From Eulemur rufifrons (lineage: Eukaryota; Chordata; Mammalia; Primates; Lemuridae), in assembly GCF_041146395.1 (NCBI RefSeq), contig NC_091010.1, positions 52,658,001 to 52,722,000 of the forward strand: DNA of 64,000 bases, read 5' to 3'. Position 1 is the stretch's first letter. Every line of letters starts with the position of its first letter. Shown one piece after another: positions 10,800 to 23,279 of this stretch. A program made the translations under genes and the position numbers. The notes beneath the pieces are model-generated. The model had not been told where the DNA came from. It made no database searches and was given only the letters and a program-made list of their open reading frames with translations.

Positions 10800-10930
10800 T
10801 AAATCTTGCAGGAGCTCCAAAAGATAGGTAGGGGGCAGTTTTTGCCTGCATCTTACAGAATAAAAAGAAATTTATCTAAGGTCATAGAGTTAGAGACAAA
10901 ACTTAGAACAGAATTTTGTTATGCTCTCCC
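10800..10930 (-). mobile_element. MIR SINE fragment, antisense
   Basis: Tgcatcttacagaataaaaa, then atctaaggtcatagagttag, then agaacagaattttg in reversed MIR order. Diverged. Confidence 0.5.
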
Positions 10931-10934
10931 CCCT

Positions 10935-12015
10935 CATTCAGTATAATTCTGTTTCCAATTTGTATACACATGAATTAAAATTTCACATTAATTTTGTTTA
11001 GCTATCATGCATTCCTTACACAATCATTTAAATTTTCAAAGGATGGTTTTTATAATTAAATAGGAAAAGAGAAGTAGGAAATAATATCACTGTTATTGTG
11101 TGAAATCATATATGCATATATATTTTCCATTTAAATGTGCATACTTAATGTGAAATAGATTAAAAATGCACTATAACTAAGTTTATTTCAAAATTGTATT
11201 ATTAGACTTTTAAAAATATACCTTTACCAAAAAGTCTTAGAATGCATTAATGTAACTTCATTATAGTCTTAAAATGATACAAAAACTGTAAAATGTAGCT
11301 TCTATAATCTCTCTCTCTCCTGTCTTCCTCTAGACTGTAAGTCCAGCATAAAAAGGCTTTGATATAGTAAATCATAAAACCAACTTCATGACACATTTTC
11401 TAGTCCAGCTTCCCTAAAAGTACAAATAGGAAAAATAAACTCAAGATAGCTAAAGTTGGAGCTACATTTCACTTTTGTTTCTTTGGGAATACTGACTGGA
11501 GGAGAGGAAACAAAAGAAACAGAAAGCTACCCAAAAATTCTTTAAGGGCCAATGATAGGACAACTAAAAGCTTCTATATAACATAAAAAACTCTTTGGTT
11601 ATTTTTGTCTCTTTCACAAAGAACTGATCCCAAGATAAACGAGGCTAATACTAAAGCCAAATTCAGTGGATTTCTGGGGCATAATATTCCAGCAGAATAC
11701 AACTCTATAAAATGTACAGTAGCTATTGAAAAACAAGAACTTTGGGACTTCTCACTCTGAGCACAGAGTATCTTGCAAAGAAAAGGAGGAAACAAATCAA
11801 AGAATAAGTAGAGCAGTTGGGCAGACATGAACTACTTTATGTGACTTACCATTTCTCTGTTTGATCTGGACAAAGAGCAGATATACTTCAGGCTTCTGGT
11901 CCAGATATCCCCAACAGCACGTTAATCTCTGGTAGCGGCACAAAGGTGCACTGAAAAGGAAAGGAAGAGAGGTGATCCAAGGCACCAAGTTTATTGTGTC
12001 TATCTGCCCCTGGTC
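10935..12015. other. Unassigned AT-rich intergenic sequence
   Basis: No gene, RNA or repeat family recognised. Short antisense open frames (11574-11988) show no domain signature. Confidence 0.55.
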
Positions 12016-12019
12016 CTTG

Positions 12020-12230
12020 GAGGCAGTACAGTTGGGGGCTTAAATCCTAAACTTTAAAGTCAAAATCCTACTTTTAAATCCCACATATGCCACTCACTAG
12101 CTGTTCATTACCATTTGACTTTCGGAATCTCCGTTGCCTAATCTGTAAAATGGAAGTTACATCAACTTCCTCATGGAAGGCTGCTTTATATGACAGGTTA
12201 GCTGTTGTTAAAGTAGTTTCATACTTCAAA
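12020..12230 (+). mobile_element. MIR SINE
   Basis: Atgccactcactagctgttc, then cctaatctgtaaaatggaag in MIR sense order, with a degraded 5' end. Confidence 0.7.
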
Positions 12231-12234
12231 TACC

Positions 12235-13375
12235 AACTTCAATGGACGCTGTTCCTCAACATACTTCTCCAGATGAAAGACAAGAGGTTAAAATCCATCC
12301 AATTTTTAAAAAATCCATTCAATTTTTTAAAAATATTCATTTGTTTCCAGCTAGAAAGAAAACAAAATTTGAAGACTACCATGCCCCAGAAGATATAAAA
12401 AATAAGAGTAGAGAACACGTGTTGAAACGCAGAAGTTTTTCTTTGAAAGCAAATTGAAAGGATGGGATAAGCTACTGCCTTCTTAGTTCTTGCACAACCG
12501 GTCTTCTATGTGTAACGCTACATCTCCAATCTGCACCCGCACAGGCTTCTAGTAGGTCAATGGTAGATTGGGCAATAGACCAAGCTTTTGTTTATCCACT
12601 TGAATTATTGTTTGAAGTTTGAAAAATTACCTTTAGAAAAGGTCAAAGGGAATCTCTTATTTAATATGCCCCTTATTTAACACATGCAATCTATCCTGTG
12701 GAGATGCTATACTGTCCGAAGACATGAATAAGCTTAAATGCCTGGATGTAGATCCATGATTATTTGCCATGAAAAACAGTTAGAATGTGCTCAGGATCCT
12801 TTGACTGTTCAGCTCCTATCACCAGTGTACCTAGATGAGTCACATTGTTGGCTGATGCCTGTCTATTTTCTGAAGTCAGCTGTGGTTCTAGTTGGGATGG
12901 TTTAATGAGCCCGTATCTAAGAAGGCAATTGGTTCATTGTTAAATTGGTGATTTATGTCTGCTATCCAAGTGCTCAACTTATGTAGAGGCCCTAAATCAA
13001 AATATTTTGTTTCATTCCTCTTTCTCTAATCCAACTCCCTTATTTTAGCTGCCTTATCTACTTAGACTTACTTATCTACTTCTATTTCATTGATATCTGC
13101 TACCATAGATTTAAGCCAAAATTGATGGCCTCCTGGTGCCTACCAGCCCTCCTTTACAGTATAATTCTTGGTCCCCACCTGCCATGTCCTATGCCATCAT
13201 CCTCCAGGTCTTGGCATGATATTAGGAAATGTTTGAAATGTATCCCTAGCCTTTTAATGGTCCTTATTATGGAGATCATCTTGTAATATACTTTTTGATG
13301 CTGTTGTTCTAGTGCTAAGTAGGTAAACAGTATCTCTTTTCTATATTCTCTTGGCACTCTCTACCTATTCTGACA
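12235..13375. other. Unassigned sequence
   Basis: No confident feature. The right part (from about 13000) has weak L2-like wording that may belong with the L2 tail that follows. Confidence 0.5.
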
Positions 13376-13379
13376 TTGC

Positions 13380-13540
13380 ACTCTTATTATTCTAATTATC
13401 TGTCTTACTTATCCATCACCTCCATTAGGCTTCTGTAAACCAGGGGTCATGTCATATATCTATCTCTTAGCCTCAGTCCATAACACAATGCAGGTGCAGA
13501 GATGACATTCAGCAAGTGTTTGCTGAATGACACCATTAAT
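13380..13540 (+). mobile_element. L2 LINE 3'-end relic
   Basis: Ttaggcttctgtaaaccagg, then ggtcatgtcatatatctatc, then agcaagtgtttgctgaatga match the L2 tail. Confidence 0.6.
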
Positions 13541-13884
13541 GTTCTCACATCTTTAATAGCCTTTCTGAATATGGTCAGATGTCAGCACTAAGATGAATCA
13601 TAGACACCCACCACAAATATCACATAAAGCTAAATTTACACCTAAGAAAAAAGTTGAATCAATAAATAAAGCAATTTAAGGCAAAATGTCATTAACTGAA
13701 AATACTCATTTTTTCCAGCCTATTGCTATTAAAGCTTGTTTAAAGAAGAAAACCCTGTCTAATAACATGATAATGCTTGTTAGAATTTTAAAAAATATTT
13801 TAACAATTATACTGAAATTTAACCTACATTCATAAGACTGTCAAAATTTTAATCGTATTGTTTTCTCAGTGATTTTATTTTTAT

Positions 13885-13910
13885 ACACACACCACACACA
13901 CACAACCACA
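13885..13910. repeat. Short (CA)n tract
   Basis: Acacacaccacacacacacaacc, imperfect. Confidence 0.9.
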
Positions 13911-14162
13911 AAGATGAAGACAGAAATATTTTTCAGCATCCCAAAAGGCTTCTTATACATTGTCCATCATTAACACTTATGTGCTTCCACCCTGACAAAA
14001 ATAATGCCTATTCTGACTTCTATAACCATAAATCAATTTTGTTCTTGAAATTATTTGATGGAAGGGAATCAAATAGTTTGTATTCTTTTGTCTAAAAGTG
14101 AGGGGGTGTGTTAAGTAGGGAGATGTAGGTCAAAGGGTATAAAGTTACAGTTATGCAAGATG

Positions 14163-14270
14163 AATAAGTCTAGAAATCTAATGTAACAGTGTGAGGACTA
14201 TAATTACTAATATTGCACTACCTACTAGAAATTTGCTAAGTGAGTAGATTTTAAGAGCTGCCAGGTTGTT
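14163..14270 (+). mobile_element. L1 3'-end fragment
   Basis: Aggactataattactaatat, then agaaatttgctaagtgagta, then gattttaaga is the conserved L1M-type 3' terminal wording. Confidence 0.6.
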
Positions 14271-15900
14271 AATTGTTTTCTGGTTGTTTTCTATGTATTT
14301 TTTCCTTCTTATTTTTCTTATACTTTGTTGTTGGGGCTTATTGGATTTATGTATCGGTACCATCTGAGTTCTTTTTCTTCTTTTGTATGACTGCTTTACC
14401 AATGAGTTTTATATTTTTGTATGTTTTTATGATTGTAAATATTGTCCCTTTGCTTCCAGGTTTAGAGCTCCCTTAAGCATTTCTAGTAGGCACAGTCTAG
14501 TGTTGAAGAATTCCTTCAGCATTTGTTCTCTGGGAATGACTTCATTCCTCCTTAATTTATGAAGGATAATTTTGCTAGATATGGTATTCTTGGGTGGCAG
14601 GATTTTTTTTTTCCTTCAGTATTTGACTATATCATCACATTCTCTTCTGGTATGTAAGTTTTCTGTTGATAAATTTACTGTTAGTCTGATGAGGTTTCCT
14701 TTTTCTTAATTAAGTAAGCGCACCAGGCTAGAAGTTCATGACTGTAGTATCTTATTTTGTTCTTAAATATTTATTTAACTGTTTTGCCAGTTTTAGAAAA
14801 TTATTGGGCAGTATTTCTTCAAATATTCCTTCTGAATCATTTTGGCTCTCTACTCTTTCTAGACTGAAATTAAAAGTGTATTGAAACTGTTATAATCTTT
14901 TCTGTATTTCCATCTTTTTTCTTTCTGAGCATCAATTTGATTTATAGCAATCTGACATAATTTTCAGTTAAACAATGCTTTTTCTTCTATTAAATCCCTT
15001 TATCAAATTCTTAGGTTCAAACTACATTTTTTCAGTTTATATAATTTATAATTGACTATTTTTTATAGCTTGCAGGATTCTGGCATTATTTATTTTCCCT
15101 CTATTTTCTAGAACATATTAATTATCATTATTTTAAAGTGCCTATCTGTGTGAAATGTGAATCATCTGTGTATCAGTTTTTATTGTCTATTTCTGTCTCT
15201 CTCTCTCTCTCCTTTTAGTCCTATATTTTGTTGCATGCCTTTACTTTTGTTTGGATTCCAGACAAAATACAAAAATATATAGAGAATCTAGATTATGTTA
15301 CCTATATTGTAACTGTATAACCATTTCTTCTGGATGGCTGATAGAATACAAAACTTAATTTGGGTGAAATTTGGCTGTAGAATGTGTTAGAATTGCTGTG
15401 CGTCAATTTTGCCCTTACTGTTATGACATAGTGTTCTGAGGTCTCAAACAAAGCTGTGAATAGGACTGCCCCACTTTTTGTGTCCCTAGCATTGCATAGT
15501 GGCTGAAATCACTGTGTGGTTCATCTCTTTCATCTCCCAGTGGCTGCTAACTTCTGCTGCTATTCTTGAAGTTTTATTTTGCAATGTGAAAGTCTTGAAT
15601 TGCAAACAACTATTTTATTCCCACTTTACATGTTTTCTTTATTTGGAATATTTGCCCTTAAAGTCCTAGCTGTTTTGTACACACTAAACTAAAGCTTCTG
15701 TCTCCTTGGCTTAATGTGCTTGCTACTTTTTGCAGGAAAATATTTCCCCAAGCAGGAGTTGACAGACTCGGAAATAAAACCCTGGGAATGTGGAGCTCAA
15801 TTCATTGTGTGAATTGTAGCCCCTTGAGTCCTCTGTGCATAGTTTATTTTCAAGGCCTTTTAAACAGTTATTTTATGGTATTGCCTGAGTATTAAAGTTG
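14271..15900 (-). mobile_element. L1M-type LINE, 5' region, antisense
   Basis: Cctttgcttccaggtttaga, then gaaggataattttgctagat, then atggtattcttgggtggcag, then agtatttcttcaaatattcc are reverse complements of the 5' region of mammalian-wide L1s. The same region is present in sense orientation at 60640-61470. It is heavily mutated, and the right-hand limit (about 15900) is uncertain. Confidence 0.6.
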
Positions 15901-16405
15901 TTTTCAACAGGGAGATTGGTCTGATTCAAGCTATTACATCTTGACTATAACAGGAAGTTCAAAATATCATAATGCTCTTTTGTTTTCATGTGACCTTTTT
16001 AAGTATATCACTGGATTTCAGTCATTGCCAAAAAGAGTGTGACATTTTTACGCTGGATATTTATGTTTATTGACAAGATGATAGAAATTCTTGTCCATCA
16101 CTGTCACCTGTAGCCCTTAACTTGATTTTGAAACAGCTAATTGGAGGAAAGAAAATAATGAGGAAAAGAAGATTCCAAATATAATGATCTGTGAACTTCA
16201 TCTGTAGTTTCTCATCATTAAAGTGCTATGTTCTATGCTGCTAAAAAAAAATCACCCTTTCTTATTTGTCAGCAAATAATTTCAAAATGATTCAGTTGGA
16301 GACTTTTCACTTTTAAAAAAGATATTGTTTTACTTTACATTTGAAAACTGGAAAGAACAATCAGAAATATATAATATTGCAAGGCAGTTTGGAAGTATCT
16401 ACAGA
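15901..16405. other. Unassigned sequence
   Basis: No gene or repeat recognised. Confidence 0.5.
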
Positions 16406-16409
16406 ACTT

Positions 16410-16610
16410 TGTTTAGCAACAACTGGGAAATTGCTAGAGGTATAAATTCTCATGCCCCACCCTGGATCTATTAGACTAGAAACTTTGGGGTTGGAGCCCA
16501 GGTATCTGTGTTTTACAGGCCCTCCAGGTAATTCTGATGCATGAAAAAGACTGAGAACCAATTGCTCATGCTTATGGTCCAGAGACCACACTTTAAGAAA
16601 CACTACCCCA
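16410..16610 (+). mobile_element. MER5-type hAT (Charlie) non-autonomous DNA transposon fossil
   Basis: Attctcatgccccaccctgg, then ggccctccaggtaattctga, then gaccacactttaagaaacac are MER5A wording; orientation is by that reading. The 5' terminus is eroded. Confidence 0.7.
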
Positions 16611-16884
16611 TAGAAACAATACCTAGCATACAATAGGAGATTAATGGATGTTTATTGATTTGTTAAATAAATAGATTGGATTGATAAACAAAATTTATTC
16701 ATAGTGCTATTTAGAATTCCTTGCAGTTTGGAAGCAGAGATGGTACTAGGATCACAGATGTTGGGAGGACAAGCTACATTTACTGAATCTTACATAATAA
16801 CAGCACATATAAGAATGTTTCACCATTCCCAAATGTCCCAAGAGGGTACCAGAGGATAGCTACCTTTGCATCCTGTTGCCCTAT

Positions 16885-17052
16885 AACAGTGGTTCTTAAT
16901 ATGTGGTCCCCAAATCAGCAACATTAGCATCACCTGTGTGCTTGTTAGAAATGTAAATTATTTCTCCTCACCTAAACTCACTAAATCAGAAAGTTTACAG
17001 ACTTCCCAGGGGATTCTTATGCACATGAAAGTTGAATAACCATTGCTGTAGG
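16885..17052 (+). mobile_element. MER5A-type hAT DNA transposon fossil
   Basis: Begins cagtggttcttaatatgtgg and ends with the complementary-type terminus ttgaataaccattgctg. Internal agcatcacctgtgtgcttgt, ttagaaatgtaaatt and actaaatcagaaagt fit MER5A over its full short length. Confidence 0.8.
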
Positions 17053-17227
17053 ATATGTGTTTCAATAAATTGGCAATGAATCACTTGGAAAAGTTAAAGG
17101 TGACATTCTAACTGAGCACCAAGGTACAGAGATCAAAAATTCCAAAGCAACTTTCCAAATTAATATATGGAAATGTTCAAAGGAAATTCTTTAAAGTAGT
17201 TCTACAAATTTTGATATTTCCATCTAG

Positions 17228-17330
17228 ATTTATATATATACACACATACCTCTCTATGTATTTATATCTATGTATTTGTGTGTATATGTATGTATGTGTA
17301 TGTATGCACACACACATAAATATAAAAGAA
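17228..17330. repeat. TA/CA/TG alternating microsatellite
   Basis: Tatatatatacacacatacc, then tatgtatgtatgtgtatgta, then cacacacacataaata. Confidence 0.9.
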
Positions 17331-18575
17331 AGAATTTTATAAGAAAAATCCAGCAACTGTGGAAGAGGGTGTTCTAATCCCTTAGCACAAATGATTGTTT
17401 ATAGTAAGCCTTCCCAAGACAACACAGGGAACTTAATGTATGATTTCTGTGATAAGAGGTCACAGTCTAACTTCTACTAATGGAATATAGATGGTTTAGG
17501 GATTGCTGTTGTGTAGTTATCTCTCAATAAATTTGCACCATAAAGAGCTTGGTTAGTACAAAGGATCTGTAGGTTTGTCTCTTGGACCAGAATTGAATCC
17601 TGTGGGAGAATAATATTCAGCCTGGGGCTATCTGGGGTCTAGTCCAGTAGTGCCAAAAGGAGGTTTCACCAACAAGAGCTTCAGGTCCTAGTAGCAGAAA
17701 CTAAGGTGCAACCATGGCTATCTAGGGGTTGCTGAAGTTAGGGCAAGGCCAATGCCCACAATATAATGCCCATGTTATGGGACCTGCAAACAAAGCAGCC
17801 CAGCCATGAAACTCCAAAGAGTCTCTGAGAGCATCCAAAGAAAACAGATCAGCTCTAAATGGTTGCCAAGAACACAGAGCAGAAAACTAGCTCGTGAAAC
17901 TACCTTTTAAATAAAAGATTCCATTTTTCTTTTCCACGCCACCCTCATCCTGTTCCAATTATGTAGGAGTCAGAACGCATCCATCAAGGTGGGGTAGGAG
18001 AGGGAGTGAAAACACAAGGTAATGGAATAAAAAAGAAGTCCACCATGCTCCTCTTCTCTGCTGCAGGCTTCCAGGAAATGCAGGCTTCCGAGGACTGGGG
18101 AGATGAGAGTGTTTTAGTGCTAAATCAAATTCAAAGTCTGCATTAGTGTCTTGGACTGGACATTCTAATTTCTGAATTGGGACCAGTTTGTTACTTAAAG
18201 TAGCTTCAAGCTATTTTATTACCAAAAGAAGTGAGCAAAAAATATTACGGACTTGAAGTTTTCTTCCAGGGGCAGAGAAACATTATCAGAACCGAACACA
18301 TTTAAGAAGGATGGTGAGAGACAAAAATAAAGTTGTGTTTTGATTATGCCAGGAGTCGTGCTTGCTCAACATACTGGTTACACACATATTGAGCCTTAAA
18401 CAATTTGATTCAAGTCCAAAAATTCTAAAAAAAATCAGAGATCTGAGCCAATTCCGTGCATGTGAAGCCTGTCTTACAGCAAATCCACATGCAGGCACAT
18501 GCCCAGATGCCCAAAGAAATGTTGACTGTGAATTTGATGTTTAAAATAATTTATAAAGATATGGGACAATTTCGT
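17331..18575. other. Unassigned sequence
   Basis: No gene or repeat family recognised. Two short opposing frames near 18286-18544 appear random. Confidence 0.5.
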
Positions 18576-18579
18576 AGAG

Positions 18580-18745
18580 GCAAAGTGGTATAATGAATAC
18601 AGAGGTTCTGTTTTTGTTTCTGGTCCTTTCTTGAAATACGAGGTCTGTCACTCAGTGGCATTGATCTGGAGTAAGTCAGACATTCCTTAGGCCTCAGTTC
18701 CTCCTCTGTGTCATAAAGGACTGGGCTAGAGAATTTCAAATGTTA
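18580..18745 (+). mobile_element. MIR SINE
   Basis: Agtggtataatgaatacaga is the MIR 5' tRNA-like start; ctcagttcctcctctgtgtc is the core. Confidence 0.7.
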
Positions 18746-18955
18746 GCTGTCATGAGTCAGTGACATCCGTATTAAAAAACAAATGATGTTTGAAATGTGC
18801 GTTTAGTTTGGGCTCTGGCCATTTACTTAAAGTGTGATCTTTAGCAAGTTTCCTAATGTCTCTACATTATAATTGCCTTACCCGTCAAATGCCTGCCTTG
18901 CATTCCTACAAGATGACTGTGCACCTCAAAAAGATTATGAGTGTTTTCATAGTCA

Positions 18956-19440
18956 GAAGATGGCCCCCGAAGATGTCCATATCCTCATTCTTGGAAAATG
19001 TGAATATATTAACTAACACTGGGAAAGGGACTTTGCATGTGTGATTAATTTAAGGACCTAGAGAGGAGTAAATTACCCCAGATTATCCTTGCGGGCTTAA
19101 TCTAATCGCACAGCTCCTTAAAATCAGATAATCATCCCCAGGTGTAGTCAGAGGGACCCATGAGTATAGAACAAAGGTAGCGAGATGCAAAGTTACTACT
19201 GGCTTTAAAGATCGAGAAAAGGAGCCCCAAGCCAAGCAGTGTGGATGGCCTCTAAGGTTACAAGTGGCAAGAAAATTGATTTTCCCCAGAACCTCCAGAA
19301 AGGAACTCAGTCCTGTCAATGCCCTGATTTTTCTCTAGTGAGACCCAGTCAGACTTTTGACGCCCAGGTAATAAATTTGTATTGCTTAAGCCAATATATT
19401 TGTGGTAATTTATTATGGCAGCAACAGAAAACTAATGCAA
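18956..19440 (+). mobile_element. MaLR-type (MLT1-like) solo LTR
   Basis: Agatggcccccgaagatgtc starts the recognisable LTR. It continues through gggactttgcatgtgtgatt, gaacctccagaaaggaac-like wording, and the LTR end wording aataaatttgtattgcttaa and aacagaaaactaatgc. It carries the LTR AATAAA signal near 19370. Same family and orientation as 26705-27140. Subfamily not determined. Confidence 0.75.
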
Positions 19441-19899
19441 GTGTGAACATTTAAAAAAATTTCAAAACCCTATACAAATGCAGGCTCTGCTGGTGGTAAA
19501 GATAAAGATAGACATGATGTGAAATGAACATTGATATTTTTTAAAAAACAGACCAGAATGCTACCAAGAGTGGGGAAGAAACTCTAAAGGTTATCCAGAG
19601 AACATGCTTCTTCCTCCACCCTCATTCTTCTTTTATCCAGATGGTATAGTCTTTTCTTAAATATGTCATACACAGAAATTCAGCAAATACTCTTAGTCAC
19701 CGATTCCAGAATATCACAATTTTTATTACAGCAAAACTCATTTCATGTTAATTAGGACAGATTTTTTAAAATGCACATTAGTACTTTATTCTTAGTTGTG
19801 CTACCATGAAGAATAAAAAAGTCTATCCTACACATTAATATGGAAAATTATTTTGAGCTAATGCTAAAGCTACTCCCTTATTCATGTTTTTAGGTAGCA

Positions 19900-20575
19900 C
19901 CTGCAATTTGTTTGGATATTGGAATTATATGAATTATTCAGATGGTGGTGATTATCAAGGCAGTATCTCTCTTTTTAAAGCCCACCTTTTTATACTATGC
20001 TCGAGGATATGGGACCTGGAACTGTGCGAATTTCATTTCTCCTGTGCTGGCTGGTTTACTGTGAAGCTTGACCAACAAGAAAAGCCCGATGGAATCTGTA
20101 AGATTGAGAAATGGCAAACAAACTTGCTACCTACTCTTTGTGTCATCACACAAACTGTTCTTCATCCTGGCTGTGGTGGCTGGTTTCTGTACCAATAGCT
20201 AATTCCAGTTTGCTCTTCTTCTACGCTACAGAACTAGTCCCTTAATGTCCCCTCAGAAATATCAGCCTACCTTGCTTGGAGGTTTGAGTTCCACATTTAT
20301 CGGGGAACTTCTCTGAGGTTCTGAGACCCCAGTTACAGCCCACCAGAGCACCCCGCTTCAGGTGGCTGAATCTCAACTCTGTGGGATCCCTTCTCTTCTA
20401 TAGTCTCTCTAGCTGTTTGCTGAGGTTACTACCCCAGTGATACCTCTGCAATCTCTTGTTGCCTTTCCACTTATCCAATATCTGGTTAAATATGTTACAT
20501 TAAATTTGCTTTGTTAAAAGTTTGCTAAGCTGCTCTTTATCCTGACTGGAAACTGAATAATACAGAATTTGGTAA
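19900..20575 (+). mobile_element. Class III ERV (ERVL-like) LTR
   Basis: An LTR-like GC-richer block ends at about 20570 with gactggaaactgaataatac. It is directly followed by aatttggtaacaagaatgat, which resembles the primer-binding-site region of ERVL elements. Family-level inference only. Confidence 0.4.
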
Positions 20576-21000
20576 CAAGAATGATTCCAGGAAAACAAAC
20601 CCTCAAAGATGACAATTTGGGATTTGTTTGTCTATGTCTTTGTGCTTGAAGGCAGGGCTGTACTCCTTGATATAGGAATAAAATGCTAGTAATCCATAGC
20701 ACTTAGTGAAATGATAGTTAAATGATCATCCGTGGCTGTGTGTGACTAACTGACCTCTTGAGCAAGGCCTTTGGGAGATGAAATGACTGTTGCATCTGAC
20801 GGTGATGGCAATATCGATGGTAACAAGGACTTTGGTGTGGAAGACTGCTGAGTGTTGTAGAGTGCCCAAGGAAAGAAATGACAAGCTCAGGTCACAGTTA
20901 AGGAACCAAAGGACTTCTATGGTTGCCCACAAAAGACTATTTTGTTCTTATAGCCACAGGGTTAAATGCAATGAATCCAGACACAGACAATAATTGTGAA
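20576..21000 (+). mobile_element. Possible ERVL internal remnant following the LTR
   Basis: Sequence downstream of the PBS-like motif includes ggtcacagttaaggaaccaa and similar wording reminiscent of an ERVL leader and gag region. Decayed, no sustained open frame. Confidence 0.3.
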
Positions 21001-21528
21001 AATTGTAGAATTACAACTTATGTTTGATTCAACAGCTTTGTCAAGTGCATCATGTGAAAGGCGGGGCATTTATTGAGAAGTTTTGGGGCCCTGAAATAAG
21101 GAATGGGAATATTTGAATGGACTCAGATCAGGCTGAGGATCTTGAAACCTCAAGTTATTTTGCATCCTTATTTCTAACAAAAACAGCCTACCTTCTTCTA
21201 TCTGAGGAGTCTGAATATTCCTTGCTTGAAGACCCTATAATAACTTCATCTTGGTGGGGAGGTCTTACAGGAGAATGCCTATTCTCCTCATGTTCCACCA
21301 TACACCTACCCTTATTGCCACTAGTGTCATAACTTAGAATCCTAGAATCATACTTAGAATCTTATAAAAGAACAAGTACAAATTCTGATCCAGAAAAAAA
21401 TAGCTAATACTCTAAATGGTTTTCAAGATTTTGCTAACTTCTACCAGCAGGTACCTGGGAGTTATATATGAGAATGGATTTTAACAGCTTCTAAGGTAGC
21501 CCCTTAACAATAAAAGCAGGGTAGAATA

Positions 21529-21892
21529 TGCTGTGGATTGAATATTTGTGCTCCCCTCCCCCAAATTCATGTGTTAAAACCTCAATTTGTATGTGATGGT
21601 AGTTAGAGATGGGGCTTTTGGGAGGTAATTATAATAGGTCTTGAGGGTGGTGCCCTCATCATTGGTTTAATGTCTGTATAAGAAGAGACATGAGCGAGCT
21701 GGCCCTATCTCCCTTTCAAGGCCACATGAGGATACAGTGAGAAGGTGGCTGTCTACAAGACAGGAAGCAGGCCCTCACCACGCATCTGATCCTGGACTTC
21801 TCAGCCTCCAGAACTGTGAGAAATAAATAGTTGTTTTCTAAACTACCCAGACTATGCTGTTTGTATTATGGCAGCCCAAACTCATGAAGACA
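21529..21892 (+). mobile_element. MLT1-type MaLR solo LTR
   Basis: Complete 364-base LTR from tgctgtggattg to ctcatgaagaca, with cctccagaactgtgagaaat and an AATAAA signal near 21822. The flanking pentamers gaata (21524-21528) and gaaca (21893-21897) look like a diverged 5-bp TSD. Confidence 0.85.
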
Positions 21893-22439
21893 GAACATAA
21901 CTTTTGATTAGGCTAAATATCTTGACGTGGGTACACTTACCAGAAATTGGAATTAAATATTCACTAATCTAGATGACTTGATAAAAGTTTTATTTGTTGA
22001 GAAAAACTTGAACTTAATGGATTTCTTCATTCAGTGTGATTGAGATGCCCAATTTCCCTGGAATAATGTAAAGGAAAGAATCCAAAGTTTCAGGGAGATG
22101 GAAATGTGGAATGGAGTTAGCATTTGAGGCTTGCATATTCATCACCCCAGTCTTCATCCCCCAAGATTACCCAGAAGAGAATTGGTTTTTTAAGGCATTG
22201 AGATATACATTAATCATGAGAGTGCTGGTATCCCTGGTAAGCTCTGTGGTGGCTTTCCTATCTAGGCTGGGTATGAGGATGGGAAGTAATATTCTTTCAA
22301 CTTTCGTGAGAATAAATAAATAAATAAGCCCAGGGTCTGGCGTGGTATAAGCGCTGAACCAATAAACCTCCCATTGCCTAACTGGAGGGCGTTGTCTGCA
22401 TTCTGCCCCCAAGTGGAACAGTATCTTCACTAGACATTA

Positions 22440-22700
22440 GACTTGGCTTTACTCCTGCCTTTTTAATACCCTATGTCTTTCTCCATTTTTCTACTTGGAA
22501 TAACTTTCTCTCTTACCTCTGATGATCTAAATCCTTATCTCCAAAGCCAAATTCTGGTCCAATTATTGACACTGGCCTTCCCAACTCTGTAGTTTAGATC
22601 ACACTGATTTCTCTTCCCTAAAAATTTATTACACTTTCTACTTCATGTCTTGGAATAATAGTTCTACAATACACTGGAAATGCCTTTATCTCCTTTCTTT
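22440..22700 (+). mobile_element. L2 LINE fragment
   Basis: Cctgcctttttaatacccta, then cttggaataactttctctct, then cctctgatgatctaaatcct follow L2 3' wording. Confidence 0.5.
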
Positions 22701-22732
22701 TGGAAGGTATAATGCTTTATGACATAATGTAG

Positions 22733-23276
<544 letters not shown>

Positions 23277-23279
23277 TAA

